Numbered from the stretch's first letter, positions 9,416 through 19,642 are shown. The stretch is 64,000 bases of DNA from Rhizobium rhizogenes (GCF_002005205.3 NZ_CP019701.2:2046001-2110000), one strand, 5' to 3'. Notes: a model not told the origin generated them from the letters alone. Numbers and translations are program-made.

Positions 9416-10411
9416 TCAGATCTGGCGGACCACGATCTCTTCTTCCGCATCCACGGCCAGCGGGTTCTTCAGCGGCAGGCCGAAACCGGCGGCTTCGATC
9501 TCGAAGACGTCGCCCGCTTCCGGCTTGATGCCGTCTGCGAAGGAGAGCGTGGCCGTGCCGAACATGTGCACATGCACGTCGCCCGGCGCGCGGAACAGGC
9601 CGTATTTGAAGTGGTGATATTCGAGGTTCGCGAAGGTATGGGACATGTTGTCCTCACCCGAAACGAACGGCTTTTCGAAGATGACCTTGTCACCACGGCG
9701 AATGCGCGAGGTGCCGCGAATATCCGAAGGTGCCGCACCGACGCGGATTTCCGGGCCGAAGCTTGCCGGGCGCAGCTTGGAATGGGCGAGGTAGAGATAG
9801 TTGATCCGCTCGGTGACGTGATCGGAAAACTCGTTGGAGACGGCAAAGCCGATGCGCACGGGCTCGCCCTTATCCGAAATGACATAGATGCCGGCCATCT
9901 CAGGCTCTTCACCGCCATCGAGCGCGAAGGACGGCGAGGTGAGAGCCGCACCCGGTGCAGCCGCCACATGGCCGTTGCCCTTGTAGAACCATTCGGGCTG
10001 CACGCCCTTTTCGCCGGCCTTCGGCTTGCCGTTTTCCAGACCCATGCGGAACATCTTCATGGAATCCGTCAGGCTTTCTTCCGCCGCTTCCGTGGTCTTC
10101 TTGTGCATGCTGTCGCGGGTCGCAGCCGAACCGAGGTGAGTAAGGCCCGTGCCGGTCAGATGCAGATGCGCCGGATCGGGATGGGTGATCGGCGGCAGGA
10201 AACGGCCTTCGGCATAGGCCTTTTCGAGATCGACGGCGTCGCCCAGACCATGGGCGGAAATGACATCGGCAAGGCTCTTGCCGCCATTGGCGGCTTCCAT
10301 GGCGAGTGCGTAGACGGAGTCAGCACCCTTGACGGCGCGCGCCTGCCCGCCTTCTTCGCGAACCGCTACGGTGACTTTGCCACTGGCATCTTTGATCTGT
10401 GAAATGAGCAC
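9416..10411 (-). CDS. gguC: GguC, FAH-fold sugar-acid metabolism protein
   Basis: 331 residues from a GTG at 10411 (VLISQIKDASGKVTVAV), preceded by AGGAAGGA; a longer upstream start has no support. The C-terminal half resembles the fumarylacetoacetate-hydrolase fold of the GguC/AraD1 family (MSHTFANLEYHHFKYG, GDVHVHMFGT). GguC is the last gene of the chvE-gguABC locus of Agrobacterium. Its role is not settled; a dehydratase-type step in sugar-acid breakdown fits the fold and the linkage to a sugar importer. A hairpin separates it from gguB, so its expression may differ. Confidence 0.92.
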   Translation of the reverse strand: MLISQIKDASGKVTVAVREEGGQARAVKGADSVYALAMEAANGGKSLADVISAHGLGDAVDLEKAYAEGRFLPPITHPDPAHLHLTGTGLTHLGSAATRDSMHKKTTEAAEESLTDSMKMFRMGLENGKPKAGEKGVQPEWFYKGNGHVAAAPGAALTSPSFALDGGEEPEMAGIYVISDKGEPVRIGFAVSNEFSDHVTERINYLYLAHSKLRPASFGPEIRVGAAPSDIRGTSRIRRGDKVIFEKPFVSGEDNMSHTFANLEYHHFKYGLFRAPGDVHVHMFGTATLSFADGIKPEAGDVFEIEAAGFGLPLKNPLAVDAEEEIVVRQI

Positions 10412-10475
10412 GGGATTTCCTTCCTGCGGCGCGACGCGCCTTATCTTCTTCGGCGCATAACGCCTGCATCTTATG

Positions 10476-10500
10476 AAAGTGGCCGGAAACCGGCCACTTT
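10476..10500. terminator. Perfect hairpin between gguB and gguC
   Basis: AAAGTGGCCGG (10476-10486) and CCGGCCACTTT (10490-10500) form an 11-bp stem with a 3-base loop. On the minus strand, the direction of the operon, it is followed by only a few T residues, so it may be a partial terminator or an mRNA-stabilising hairpin at the 3' end of gguB. Confidence 0.65.
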
Positions 10501-10526
10501 TTTGACTGCGAAAGGGTTCGGGCCGA

Positions 10527-11723
10527 TCAGCCCTTGTTTTTGTTGTAGACGTCGAAGAACACGGCGGCGAGCAGCACGAGGCCCTTGACCATCTGCTGGA
10601 AATCAATGCCGAGGCCGACGATCGACATGCCGTTGTTCATGACGCCCATGATGAAGGCGCCGATGACCGCACCCGTGATCTTGCCAACGCCGCCGGATGC
10701 CGAAGCGCCGCCGATGAAGCAGGCCGCGATCACGTCAAGCTCGAAGCCCACACCGGCCTTCGGCGTCGCCGAGTTGAGGCGCGTTGCAATGATCATGCCC
10801 GCGAGACCGGCCAGCACGCCCATGTTGACGAAGGTGAGGAAGCTCAGGCGTTCGGTGTTGATACCGGAAAGCTTGGTCGCCTTCTCATTGCCGCCCATGG
10901 CGTAAACGCGGCGACCGATAGTCGTGCGGCGCGTCACGAAGCTGTAAAGCGCGATCAGCACCAGCATCACGATCAGCACGTTGGGCAGGCCGCGATAGGT
11001 CGACAGCTGGTAACCCAGGAACAGGATAGCGCCTGAGATCAGCAGATTCTGCACGATGAAGAAACCGAACGGCTCCACGTCGATGCCATGCTTCACGTTC
11101 ACCACGCGGCGGCGCCACGCCAGATAAAACAGCACCACGGTGATCAGCACGGTCAGGATCATCGAGGTGGTGTTGAGACCTTCGATACCGCCGATGTCAG
11201 GCAGGAAGCCGGTGCTGATGATCTGGAAGTCGGTCGGGAACGGACCGATGTTCTTGCCGCCGAGCACGAACAGCGTCAGGCCGCGGAACACCAGCATGCC
11301 CGCCAAGGTCACGATGAAGGACGGAATGCGGTGATAGGCGATCCAGTAACCCTGCGCAGCACCGATGATACCGCCGATGACAAGACAAATCAGCGCCGCC
11401 AGAAACGGGTTCATGCCCCATTGCACGGTCAATATGGCCGCAATCGCGCCGACGAAGGCGACGATGGAGCCGACCGAAAGGTCGATATGCCCCGCCACGA
11501 TGACCAGCAGCATGCCGAGCGCCATGATGACGATGAACGAGTTCTGCAGGATGAGGTTGGTGAGGTTGACCGGGCGGAACAGGATGCCGCCGGTATAGAA
11601 CTGGAAGAAAACCATGATGGCGACGAGCGCGATCAACATGCCATATTCGCGGATATTCGAGCGAATATACGACCCGACCGAGATGACGTTACTTTCTTCG
11701 TTTGCGGTGTTTGCCGAACTCAT
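10527..11723 (-). CDS. gguB: GguB, sugar ABC transporter permease
   Basis: 398 residues with about ten hydrophobic segments and the MmsB/XylH-type permease motif [20 protein letters not shown], then the EAA-like loop [17 protein letters not shown]. It is full length for this family. Its ATG overlaps the gguA stop by four bases. With GguA it should form the inner-membrane importer for the monosaccharides bound by ChvE (galactose, arabinose, glucose and related sugars by known Agrobacterium work). Confidence 0.96.
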   Translation of the reverse strand: MSSANTANEESNVISVGSYIRSNIREYGMLIALVAIMVFFQFYTGGILFRPVNLTNLILQNSFIVIMALGMLLVIVAGHIDLSVGSIVAFVGAIAAILTVQWGMNPFLAALICLVIGGIIGAAQGYWIAYHRIPSFIVTLAGMLVFRGLTLFVLGGKNIGPFPTDFQIISTGFLPDIGGIEGLNTTSMILTVLITVVLFYLAWRRRVVNVKHGIDVEPFGFFIVQNLLISGAILFLGYQLSTYRGLPNVLIVMLVLIALYSFVTRRTTIGRRVYAMGGNEKATKLSGINTERLSFLTFVNMGVLAGLAGMIIATRLNSATPKAGVGFELDVIAACFIGGASASGGVGKITGAVIGAFIMGVMNNGMSIVGLGIDFQQMVKGLVLLAAVFFDVYNKNKG

Positions 11724-13258
11724 GAGTTCTTCTCCCCTGAGCGCATGATAGCGCGCATGATGCTTTCCTGGCTCGCCTCTCCCTTCGGCAATTCAGCGAC
11801 GATGCGGCCTTCGTTCATGACGTAGATGCGGTCGCAATTGCCAAGCAGTTCCGGCATTTCCGATGAGATCATCAGAACGCCTTTGCCGTCGGCAGCGAGC
11901 TGGTTGATGATGGTATAGATTTCATATTTCGCGCCGACGTCGATACCGCGGGTCGGTTCGTCGAGGATCAGCACATCAGGGTTGGAGAACAGCCACTTGG
12001 AGAGCACCACCTTCTGCTGGTTGCCGCCCGAAAGATTGACCGTTTCCTGAAAAATGCCCGAAGACCGGATGCGCAGGCGCGTGCGGAAATCGCTCGCCAC
12101 CTTCATTTCCTTGATGTCGTCGATGACGCTTGCATTCGACACGCCGGCCAGGTTGGCAAGCGTGGTGTTGTGCAGGATGTTGTCGTTGAGCACGAGACCG
12201 AGGTGTTTGCGGTCTTCCGTCACATAGGCAAGACCGGCATCGATGGCCTTGCGCACGGTGCTGACATCGACGGGCTTGCCGTGGATCAGCACTTCGCCGC
12301 TGATCTTGTGGCCATAGGACTTGCCGAACACGCTCATCGCGAATTCGGTGCGCCCTGCCCCCATCAGCCCGGCAATGCCGACGACTTCGCCCTTGCGCAC
12401 GGTGACGTTGATGTCGTGCAGAACCTGGCGGTCGCGGTGCTGCTGGTGATAGGCGTTCCAGTTCTTCACTTCGAGAATGGTCTCGCCGATCGGCACGTCG
12501 CGCGGCGGATAACGATCTTCGAGATCACGCCCCACCATGTTGCGGATGATGACATCCTCGCTGATTTCTTCCTTGTGACAGTCGAGCGTCTTCACCGTCA
12601 TGCCGTCGCGCAAAACGGTGATCTGGTCGGCCACCTTGCGCACTTCGTTGAGCTTGTGGGTGATGATGATCGAGGTCATGCCCTGCTTGCGGAATTCCAT
12701 CAGCAGGTTGAGCAGCGCCTCGGAATCGCTTTCGTTGAGCGAGGCCGTCGGCTCGTCGAGAATGAGCAGCTTCACGCTCTTCGACAGCGCCTTGGCGATT
12801 TCGACCAGCTGCTGCTTGCCCACGCCGATATCGGTGATCAGCGTCTCCGGCGATTCCTTCAGGCCCACCTTCTTCAAAAGCTCGCGGGTACGGTTGAAGG
12901 TCTGCTGCCAGTTGATGACGCCGCCCGAGGCGACCTCGTTGCCGAGGAAGATGTTTTCCGCAATCGACAGGAGCGGCACCAGCGCCAGCTCCTGGTGAAT
13001 GATGATGATACCAATATCTTCACTGTCGTTGATGGCGCGAAAATTCCGGACCGCGCCTTCATAATGGATTTCGCCCTCATAGGTGCCGGCGGGGTAAACA
13101 CCGGAAAGGACCTTCATCAAGGTCGACTTCCCCGCGCCGTTCTCACCGACGAGTGCGTGGATCTCACCCTCTTTAACCTTGAGGTTGACGTTCTCAAGCG
13201 CTTTCACGCCCGGAAACGTCTTGGTGATGTTCCGCATTTCGAGAATGGTATTGGCCAT
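11720..13258 (-). CDS. gguA: GguA, sugar ABC transporter double ATPase
   Basis: 512 residues from the ATG at 13258 ([20 protein letters not shown]); the longer start at 13324 overlaps a terminator hairpin and is rejected. Two ABC cassettes: Walker [10 protein letters not shown] with [13 protein letters not shown] in the first; a second half with a degenerate Walker A (GLMGAGRTE), signature LSGGNQQK and [11 protein letters not shown]. This layout is standard for MglA/XylG-type sugar importers. Translationally coupled to gguB. Confidence 0.96.
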   Translation of the reverse strand: MANTILEMRNITKTFPGVKALENVNLKVKEGEIHALVGENGAGKSTLMKVLSGVYPAGTYEGEIHYEGAVRNFRAINDSEDIGIIIIHQELALVPLLSIAENIFLGNEVASGGVINWQQTFNRTRELLKKVGLKESPETLITDIGVGKQQLVEIAKALSKSVKLLILDEPTASLNESDSEALLNLLMEFRKQGMTSIIITHKLNEVRKVADQITVLRDGMTVKTLDCHKEEISEDVIIRNMVGRDLEDRYPPRDVPIGETILEVKNWNAYHQQHRDRQVLHDINVTVRKGEVVGIAGLMGAGRTEFAMSVFGKSYGHKISGEVLIHGKPVDVSTVRKAIDAGLAYVTEDRKHLGLVLNDNILHNTTLANLAGVSNASVIDDIKEMKVASDFRTRLRIRSSGIFQETVNLSGGNQQKVVLSKWLFSNPDVLILDEPTRGIDVGAKYEIYTIINQLAADGKGVLMISSEMPELLGNCDRIYVMNEGRIVAELPKGEASQESIMRAIMRSGEKNS

Positions 13259-13309
13259 ATCGCAATCCAGCGCCCGATTAATTCCGGCGTTTTTATTTTT
13301 ATGGAAAAA

Positions 13310-13334
13310 CGGGGATGACGCCAAGTCATCCCCG
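13310..13334 (-). terminator. Terminator/attenuator after chvE
   Basis: A perfect 10-bp stem (CGGGGATGAC and its complement at 13310-13319 and 13325-13334) with a 5-base loop is followed, in the direction of chvE transcription, by TTTTT. It lies between the chvE stop and gguA. Partial read-through would give more binding protein than membrane components. Confidence 0.8.
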
Positions 13335-13349
13335 CATGTGTCTTCAAGC

Positions 13350-14414
13350 TTATTTCAGCTGGTCTTCGGTGTAATAACCACCGTCAACGAGAACCTGCTT
13401 GTAGTTCTCCTTGGTAACGGCAACCGGCTTCAGCAGGTAGGACGGAACGACCTTGACGCCATTTTCATAGGTCTTGGTGTCGTTTACCTCAGGCTCTTTG
13501 CCTTCCATGACAGCGTTGACCATGTTCACGGTCACCTTGGCGAGTTCGCGGGTGTCCTTGAAGATGGTGGAATACTGTTCGCCGGCAATGATCGACTTGA
13601 CCGAGGGAACTTCAGCGTCCTGACCGGAAACAACCGGCAGCGGCTGGTCCTTCGTGCCATAACCAACGCCCTTCAGCGAGGAGATGATGCCGATCGACAG
13701 ACCGTCGTAAGGCGACAGAACGGCGTCAACCTTGGCGTCGGTGTAATAGGCCGACAGCAGGTTATCCATACGGGCCTGGGCCGTTGCCGGATCCCAGCGC
13801 AGCGTGCCGACCTTGTCCATGCCGGTCTGGCCGGACTTCACGACCAGCTTGCCGCTGTCGATGTAAGGCTGCAGAACAGACATCGCGCCGTCATAGAAGA
13901 AGAAGGCGTTGTTGTCGTCCGGGGAGCCGCCGAAGAGTTCGATGTTGAACGGACCCTTGCCGTCCTTCAGACCCAGCTTGTCGACGATCGAAGTCGCCTG
14001 CAGAACGCCAACCTGGAAGTTGTCGAAGGTGGCGTAGTAGCTGACGTCGCCGCTGTTGCGGATCAGGCGGTCATAAGCGATGACCTTGATGCCCTGCTCG
14101 CCAGCCTGCTTCAGAACGTCCGACAGCGTGGTGCCGTCGATCGATGCGATCACGAGGACCTTGACGCCCTTGGTGACCATGTTTTCGATCTGGGACAGCT
14201 GGTTCGGAATATCGTCGTCGGCATATTGCAGGTCGGTCGTGTAACCGGCTTCCTGCAGCTGCTTGACGATGTTGTTGCCGTCATCGATCCAGCGAGCGGA
14301 AGACTTGGTCGGCATGGCAATGCCGACGGAACCCTTGTCCTGCGCGAAAGCCGGTGCTGCGAAGGAAGCAGCACCGATGGCACAAGCCGCCATCAGCGAA
14401 ATAATGGACTTCAT
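13350..14414 (-). CDS. chvE: ChvE, periplasmic multiple-sugar-binding protein
   Basis: 354 residues with a clear Sec signal peptide ([20 protein letters not shown], cleavage after AFA). The mature protein is a type I periplasmic binding protein and reads as Agrobacterium ChvE through its length ([40 protein letters not shown]). ChvE binds galactose, glucose, arabinose, xylose and acidic sugars, feeds GguAB, directs chemotaxis, and, bound to sugar, boosts the VirA sensor for vir gene induction. It is first in its operon and divergent from gbpR. Confidence 0.98.
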   Translation of the reverse strand: MKSIISLMAACAIGAASFAAPAFAQDKGSVGIAMPTKSSARWIDDGNNIVKQLQEAGYTTDLQYADDDIPNQLSQIENMVTKGVKVLVIASIDGTTLSDVLKQAGEQGIKVIAYDRLIRNSGDVSYYATFDNFQVGVLQATSIVDKLGLKDGKGPFNIELFGGSPDDNNAFFFYDGAMSVLQPYIDSGKLVVKSGQTGMDKVGTLRWDPATAQARMDNLLSAYYTDAKVDAVLSPYDGLSIGIISSLKGVGYGTKDQPLPVVSGQDAEVPSVKSIIAGEQYSTIFKDTRELAKVTVNMVNAVMEGKEPEVNDTKTYENGVKVVPSYLLKPVAVTKENYKQVLVDGGYYTEDQLK

Positions 14415-14669
14415 TAACTCTCTCCCTTGAACCCTTCTCTGGCACCCGCTTGCTGCGGCGCACCATGAAATTCATGCCATCAGGGGAAGAAGCCGCGCTA
14501 GGCCCATTCCGATCTCGCAGCTGCGAAATGGAACAGATGCCGCTCCTCCCCGGCACCCCGCAAACTGTTCTGAATCCATATAACTGTCAAATAGAATATA
14601 TCGGTTTACCTATATCAATTATGTTATATTAAATCGATACAATAACCGCTGAGGGGTATAAAACGGCAG
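14415..14669. promoter_or_regulatory. chvE-gbpR divergent promoter region
   Basis: 255 bases between divergent genes, the second half very AT-rich. On the minus strand TTGACA (14590-14585) can serve as a -35 element for chvE. LysR-type regulators bind such regions; GbpR is known to control chvE in response to sugars, so its sites are expected in the AT-rich block at about 14,580-14,640. I could not define the operator by eye. Confidence 0.6.
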
Positions 14670-15674
14670 ATGAGCAACCCAAAAGTGTATGAGCAGACGC
14701 AAACAGCGGACGCGCTTTTTGTCTTTGAGGACAACCCGCTTCTGCGGGCGGGATTAAAGATGAGCCATCTGCGCATGCTGGTCATGATCGAGGAGCACGG
14801 GCAGGTCAGCGCCGCCGCGGCCGCCATGAACATAACACAGCCGGCGGCCTCGCGCATGCTTTCCGAAATGGAAGCCATCGTCAAAAGCCCGCTCTGTCAA
14901 AGGGCCTCGCGCGGTGTGGTGCTGACCAAGTTCGGCGAGGCGCTGGCCCGCCGGGCGCGCACCATATTGCTGGAGCTGCGCGAGGCGAGCCGCGAGCTCA
15001 ACCAGATGAAGTCCGGCAGCGGCGGCTCGGTCTATATCGGCGCGGTCACAGCACCCGCCATCAGCCTCGTGGTTCCCGCCATCAGGCGGGCGACGGATAC
15101 CTATCCCGGCATCGAAATCAACGTGCAGGTGGAAAGCAGCAACGTGCTGGCCCGCGAACTGCTGGCCGCGCGTCACGATTTCATCATCGGCCGCATCCCC
15201 GACGATTTCGATCCCGGCCTTTTCTCCATCCATGAAATCGGCATCGAACGGGCCTGTCTGGTGGTGCGCGAGGGCCATCCCCTGCTTGGCGGCGAGCCGG
15301 TGACGCTGAATGAGCTTTCCGCTTACGACTGGGTTTTCCAGCCCCCCGGCGCCCTGTTGCGGCGAACGATGGAGGATGTGTTTCTTTCCCACGGCGTCAC
15401 CATGCCGCGCAACATCATCAACACGCCCTCCATGCTTTTGACGCTCGCGCTGATCTGCAACACCAATGCGATTGCGCCGATCGCCCAGGACATGGCCGAA
15501 TTCGTGACCGGCCAGCAGGCCGATATCGGCCGCACCCGCATCCTGCCGACGGATTTCGAACTTGTCGTCAAGCCTTACAGCATCATCACCACCAAAGGCC
15601 GTGTTTTGCCGCCCAGTGCCCGCCTGCTTTACGATCTGGTTCTGGACGAAAGCCGCAAGCTGACCGCCTCATGA
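14670..15674 (+). CDS. gbpR: GbpR, LysR-type regulator of chvE
   Basis: 334 residues: a winged helix near the N-terminus (KMSHLRMLVMIEEHGQVSAA, then ITQPAASRMLSEMEAIVKSP) and a LysR substrate-binding domain. The product and its divergent position to chvE match GbpR, the galactose-binding-protein regulator. It activates chvE when arabinose, galactose or fucose is present and lowers it otherwise (established for Agrobacterium). The N-terminal extension of about 30 residues before the helix-turn-helix is longer than in most LysR proteins; a later ATG at 14760 is a possible alternative. Confidence 0.95.
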   Translation: MSNPKVYEQTQTADALFVFEDNPLLRAGLKMSHLRMLVMIEEHGQVSAAAAAMNITQPAASRMLSEMEAIVKSPLCQRASRGVVLTKFGEALARRARTILLELREASRELNQMKSGSGGSVYIGAVTAPAISLVVPAIRRATDTYPGIEINVQVESSNVLARELLAARHDFIIGRIPDDFDPGLFSIHEIGIERACLVVREGHPLLGGEPVTLNELSAYDWVFQPPGALLRRTMEDVFLSHGVTMPRNIINTPSMLLTLALICNTNAIAPIAQDMAEFVTGQQADIGRTRILPTDFELVVKPYSIITTKGRVLPPSARLLYDLVLDESRKLTAS

Positions 15675-15748
15675 AGAGCGGCAAGCCAGACGCCACCTTC
15701 ATCCTCTAAAAGGGCCGGATGACACCGGCCGGCGCAGGGAAACACCGT

Positions 15749-16210
15749 ATGCTTTTCGGACAATCCGTCTTTCAGTCAGTCGTCGAAAGGCTGAAACAGG
15801 AAAGGGAAGACGAAGACACGCAGCCGCTGCCGCCCGCCGGCCATCGCATTGCGGGTTTCAGCTCCGGTTTCGTCGTCGGCACCTCTTCTGCTGCACCGCA
15901 ACCGGGACATGGCAGTCTCGATGCCTATCTCGCCTTTCTCGCCGACCCCGCGCCGCCGCCCGAACCCCAGCCGGAGCCTGAGCCGGAACCCATGCCGGCA
16001 CACCTTGAAAAGACTTCTCTTGCGGATGTTTCGGCGGAACTGGCGATCCATGAAACCGACACAGCCGCAACGCTTGCGGAAAAACGCCGCGCCTTCGCCC
16101 GGCTCAACCACCCCGACGGGGTGAAGCCGGAATTCCGGCACAATGCGACCCTGCGCATGACCGCGGCAAATCTTCTGATCGACCAGGCGATCCGGATGCT
16201 CAGGGCATAA
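15749..16210 (+). CDS. J-domain-like hypothetical protein
   Basis: 153 residues from the ATG at 15749 (MLFGQSVFQSVVERLKQE), behind AGGGA. A Pro-Glu repeat linker at about residues 75-90 leads to a C-terminal segment, LAEKRRAFARLNHPDGVKPE followed by an alanine-rich helix, that resembles helices II-IV of a J domain, with HPD preserved as NHPD. It could be a DnaJ-like co-chaperone of restricted rhizobial distribution. No function can be assigned; a stand-alone transcription unit downstream of gbpR. Confidence 0.65.
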   Translation: MLFGQSVFQSVVERLKQEREDEDTQPLPPAGHRIAGFSSGFVVGTSSAAPQPGHGSLDAYLAFLADPAPPPEPQPEPEPEPMPAHLEKTSLADVSAELAIHETDTAATLAEKRRAFARLNHPDGVKPEFRHNATLRMTAANLLIDQAIRMLRA

Positions 16211-16257
16211 GACGCCGGACGAAAGGCCCGGCACACTTCCCGCAAACCGTATGAATT

Positions 16258-16533
16258 TCAGCCGGCATCGTTCTTGTCGGCCGGCGCGCTTTCACCGGGC
16301 TCGTCCGGTGCGGCCCTGTCTGTTGCGCCCTTGGCCGCATCATCGGCGCTCGCGGGTTTGAACCTCACCAACAGCTCATAGGCCGCATAGGCCGCGATAC
16401 CGCCGACGATCGTTCCCCAGAAGAACTCGCGATTGACGAATTCGATCACAGCCCAGGCCGCACAAAAACCGACGATAAGCAATCTGACCCACAAGGGGCG
16501 ATAAAGCGGATGGCTGGTATCGATGTTCAGCAT
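16258..16533 (-). CDS. Small membrane protein (DUF3329-like)
   Basis: 91 residues: MLNIDTSHPLYRPLWVRLLI, two hydrophobic helices, then an acidic Ala/Asp/Pro-rich cytoplasmic tail. The HPLYRPLWVR start is shared with small rhizobial inner-membrane proteins annotated DUF3329, which I recall but cannot verify here. Function unknown. Confidence 0.6.
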   Translation of the reverse strand: MLNIDTSHPLYRPLWVRLLIVGFCAAWAVIEFVNREFFWGTIVGGIAAYAAYELLVRFKPASADDAAKGATDRAAPDEPGESAPADKNDAG

Positions 16534-16786
16534 GGCGTTCCCGTTTCCGGCCTTTCCGGCATGTGGCGGTCTGCGGGCATCGCGTGCGCCAAAGGCCTGT
16601 AATCAGGCCGTCTTGGCCGTTTCACACGAAAATTGCAATGCAAATCGGGCCTGGACCGGTCAGGCTGCCGTGAAGAACCCGGAATGAAGGAAGGAAGCAC
16701 ATAACCGCACCGGACCCAAAACCGGCACGATCCCCGCGCCTGCGGGCCGTCGCGTCGATTGGCAGCCATGGCAGAGGCCGCGATCT

Positions 16787-17293
16787 TCAGTCCCGCAGAC
16801 GCCCAAGCAGCGACAAAAGCTGGTCGCGGGCCTTCTTGCCGCCAATCCTGTCGATCAGCTTTTCCTCACGGTCGCGCCATGAATCGGAAAGGCAGTCGAG
16901 AAGGCGGCTGCCTTCCTCGGTCATGTCGAGAAAATGAACGCGCCTGTCCTCTTCCGACCGGCGGCGGACAAGCAGCCCCTTCTCTTCCATGCTGTCGACG
17001 ATCGCGACGAAATTGGCGCGCTGAATACCGAGCGCTTCGGCCACATCGCTCTGTTTCAGGCCCGGATTACCGCCAACGATGACGAGAACCGAAAAATCCG
17101 CCGGCCGCAATCCCCGCTCCGCCAGCACATCGGAAAACCCGTTTGCCACGGCAAGTTGCGAGTGCCGCAAATGATAGCCGATCGCCGTCGTCAGCAATCC
17201 ATAGTCGATCGCCGCCAGATGCGCCGCTTCCGCTCCGCCGCTTTCAGCCTTTTCCGCCCGCGGCCCGTTGCTATGTGCCAATCGCAAAGCCAT
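16787..17293 (-). CDS. MarR family transcriptional regulator
   Basis: 168 residues with a winged helix: LRPADFSVLVIVGGNPGLKQ, SDVAEALGIQRANFVAIVDS (recognition helix), and the wing LVRRRSEEDRRVHFLDMTEE. Length fits MarR. It acts as a dimeric repressor or activator sensing small phenolic or oxidising ligands in most cases. No partner gene is adjacent; its own upstream region is the usual target. Confidence 0.9.
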   Translation of the reverse strand: MALRLAHSNGPRAEKAESGGAEAAHLAAIDYGLLTTAIGYHLRHSQLAVANGFSDVLAERGLRPADFSVLVIVGGNPGLKQSDVAEALGIQRANFVAIVDSMEEKGLLVRRRSEEDRRVHFLDMTEEGSRLLDCLSDSWRDREEKLIDRIGGKKARDQLLSLLGRLRD

Positions 17294-17813
17294 CCGATCC
17301 CCCGCCTGATTCGTTCCTTTACCCTGCCGAAATCATAACCGACAACGCTCCGAAACTGTATCCCAAATAAATGTAGATGATACTAATATTGTATAATAAT
17401 TTGACAGTTAATCCGCAAAAACTCAATTCCTGCTTCCACGGCCCCTTCCGGAGACCGGAAAAAATATGACTATTTACCCGCCGGTTTTGAGGGTATCGCA
17501 CCGCCCGCCGCGCCGTGTTTGAAAGGCATTGCGCCAATCCGGCCACCCGTTCGCCATGACGACGGAACAGCTGCCGGATGATGCCATAACATACTACTTA
17601 TAGGGGAAACCCGATTTCAACAAAAAAAGCAATACGTCAAACGACGCACCGCTCCCCCGCCCCGCAGAAAGACATCCGCCCCTCCCAACAAACTGCACTC
17701 AGCGCTGGCAGAAAAACAGGCACGGTTTCGCAAATCTCTGATTTTTAGACATTGATGCGGAAAGAAAGCTAGGGTATGAACCAACCGCTGCACGCGATTC
17801 AAGCGTGACTGCT
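17294..17813. other. Intergenic region before the tRNA, 520 bp
   Basis: No convincing gene. The first 130 bases are AT-rich with repeated TAATATTGTATAATAATTTG-like sequence, fitting the promoter of the MarR gene. The last part should hold the tRNA-Arg promoter. Confidence 0.5.
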
Positions 17814-17890
17814 GCACCCGTAGCTCAGCTGGATAGAGTGTTGGATTCCGATTCCAAAGGTCGGGGGTTCGAATCCCTCCGGGTGCGCCA
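17814..17890 (+). tRNA. tRNA-Arg (CCG), island attachment gene
   Basis: 77 bases, complete with encoded CCA. Acceptor arm GCACCCG pairs with CGGGTGC; the anticodon stem TTGGA/TCCAA encloses TTCCGAT, so the anticodon is CCG (arginine, codon CGG). The T arm reads GGGGG-TTCGAAT-CCCTC with one G-T pair. The 3' half from 17845 is repeated at the far end of the island, with a different T arm. This gene is therefore a hybrid: 5' half chromosomal, 3' half most likely brought by the island. Confidence 0.95.
17845..17862. repeat. attL core, 18-bp direct repeat
   Basis: ATTCCGATTCCAAAGGTC covers the anticodon loop, 3' anticodon stem and variable region of tRNA-Arg. An identical copy is at 46846-46863. 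Crossover by the tyrosine integrase should fall within it, most likely in the anticodon loop as is usual for tRNA-targeting integrases. Confidence 0.9.
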
Positions 17891-18026
17891 TTTAACTAAT
17901 TGAAAAAACTGACATTTCAGTCTTTGCTTGTCCTCATATGCACTGGAAATAAGCTAGCTCAGTAGTGCATATCCTTCGGAATTTCTCAATGATTTCAATG
18001 TAGCGTTTCCGGGCTCGGTCTCGGAG

Positions 18027-18050
18027 CTAGCGCAGTTCCAGCGCAGTGCT
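18027..18050. repeat. Putative integrase arm-type site, left end
   Basis: The 24-base stretch starting CTAGCGCAGTTCCAGC contains AGCGCAGT twice, 11 bases apart. A copy with 20 of 24 matching bases, in the same orientation, is at 46777-46800 just inside the right end. All four mismatches are transitions. This is what integrase arm-binding sites look like. Confidence 0.55.
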
Positions 18051-18082
18051 CCGACCGAAGCAACTCCATTGGAGCCCAGGTT

Positions 18083-19546
18083 ATGTTGCAGCGCCCCCCC
18101 GAATCACCAAATGCCCCCTTCACGCTTTTTCAGCGTGAAGGCACCCGAAACTGGTCCATGCGCTATTCGCTCGGTGGCAGACAGATCAAGAAGTCGCTCG
18201 GTATTGCCGACTACGATGCCGCCCTACAGCGGGCGAACGAGATTTATCACGAACAGAAGTATCGACATAAGCAAGGCCTGTCGCTGGTCCAGCATCCCTT
18301 CTGCGAGGTGGCCGAAGAATTTATCGAAAAGGTCTGCGCGGAAGCGGAGCGTGACGAACGCAGCCAATATCACCCGACCTTCTGGCCCCCGATCATCCGA
18401 CGTTTTCCGGTCGGCTATTTCGGGGACAAGGCAATCGATCTCATTACGACCGCCGACGTCGAACGTTATCTGGAATGGCGAAAGACCTATTGGACAACAG
18501 GGCCGGGATCGAAGATCGAGAAAATCCGTTGCGAGCGTGAAGATGGTCGCGTTTTCTCTCGCGCCGCACCACGCAAAGTCGCTGCCTTGGCGACCATGAA
18601 AGGCGAAATGGTCATCATTCGTGAGCTTTTTCGTCAGGCAGCGCGATGGGGTTATTGCAAACCTTTGGAACTACCAGCGGTCGAAGCAAGGAAGAAGCCC
18701 GACAATCGCCGCCCCGGTTTCAAACCGGAGGAATACGAGAAGCTCATCGCCAAGAGTACCGAGCGGATCAACAAGCATCATTCGAAGCTCAAGGTCATCA
18801 AGGCTAAGGATGGGCGTGTCTGGACCCAAAAGGCCGTTACCGAAGGCATTCGCGCTGACCGCGTTCGGTTGCACGCCTATATCGAATTGATGGCGAATTC
18901 CGGCCTACGCCCCACAGAAGCCAAGAACCTTACATGGGGCGATATCTCGCTGTTTCGGGAAACGCGGCACTTGCCTCTTTACCAACAGGATGCGCGTTTG
19001 GCAGTTCACGGCAAGAGTAAGCATGGCAGCACCGTACCGCTTTACGGCGCACTATCTGCACTCGGCATGCTTTGGGACCTGTTCGTCAATGACATAGGAC
19101 GCGAGCCGCAGGACGATGATCCGGTTTTCGTCGATGAGAAAGGCAATCGCATCCTGTCGTTCAAGAAAAGCCTCAACGCCTTGCTGATTGCGGCAGGGTT
19201 GGAAAAGGACAATCGCGGCATTCGTCGCACGTCCTATTCGTTCCGGCACTTCTATATCTCGCAGATGCTCGCAAACAACGTCTCTGTCCACCACGTTGCC
19301 CGCAATACACGCACGTCACTCGCGATGATCGATAAGCACTATGCGCAAGTGAACACCGAGCAGATCAAAGACTTCCTCCGGCCTGGACAAGAGGACTATG
19401 CAAATGAACCCGTTCTGTTGGATGACGATGCCTACGCTGAAATCAAGCTTCTCGAAAAACGCATCGAGGAATTGAAGCGGGGCAGCAAAGACGGGTCCAC
19501 GGAGCAACAAATCGCAAAGCGGTACGCCGAGAAACGAGCCGGATAG
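18083..19546 (+). CDS. int: Tyrosine-type site-specific integrase
   Basis: 487 residues. An N-terminal SAM-like core-binding domain is followed by a catalytic domain. The first arginine is in NSGLRPTEAKNLTWGDI (about residue 275), the second box is SYSFRHFYISQML (about 386), and the nucleophile tyrosine is in DKHYAQVNTEQIK (about 420). The second box has Tyr where His is usual, an accepted variant. It is adjacent to, and points away from, the tRNA target. It should excise and integrate the island. No excisionase gene was recognised nearby. Confidence 0.93.
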   Translation: MLQRPPESPNAPFTLFQREGTRNWSMRYSLGGRQIKKSLGIADYDAALQRANEIYHEQKYRHKQGLSLVQHPFCEVAEEFIEKVCAEAERDERSQYHPTFWPPIIRRFPVGYFGDKAIDLITTADVERYLEWRKTYWTTGPGSKIEKIRCEREDGRVFSRAAPRKVAALATMKGEMVIIRELFRQAARWGYCKPLELPAVEARKKPDNRRPGFKPEEYEKLIAKSTERINKHHSKLKVIKAKDGRVWTQKAVTEGIRADRVRLHAYIELMANSGLRPTEAKNLTWGDISLFRETRHLPLYQQDARLAVHGKSKHGSTVPLYGALSALGMLWDLFVNDIGREPQDDDPVFVDEKGNRILSFKKSLNALLIAAGLEKDNRGIRRTSYSFRHFYISQMLANNVSVHHVARNTRTSLAMIDKHYAQVNTEQIKDFLRPGQEDYANEPVLLDDDAYAEIKLLEKRIEELKRGSKDGSTEQQIAKRYAEKRAG

Positions 19547-19595
19547 GCTGAGCCTGCGGCGGATGGCTTCGCGGCTTTAGCAATTGTTCAGGCGG

Positions 19596-19619
19596 AAAAG
19601 TTCGTTCAAACGAACTTTT
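19596..19619. terminator. Island palindrome 1, two-way terminator
   Basis: AAAAGTTCG and CGAACTTTT form a 9-bp stem around TTCAAA. The A tract before and T tract after give a U-run on either strand. It separates the convergent integrase and serine recombinase genes. Nearly the same element recurs at 32185-32207 and 39206-39228. Confidence 0.75.
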
Positions 19620-19642
19620 CGCATGGGGACACCCACCGATGT

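Noticed and set aside
13179..14417. A 412-residue plus-strand open frame
   Set aside because: Antisense to chvE; chvE is certain.
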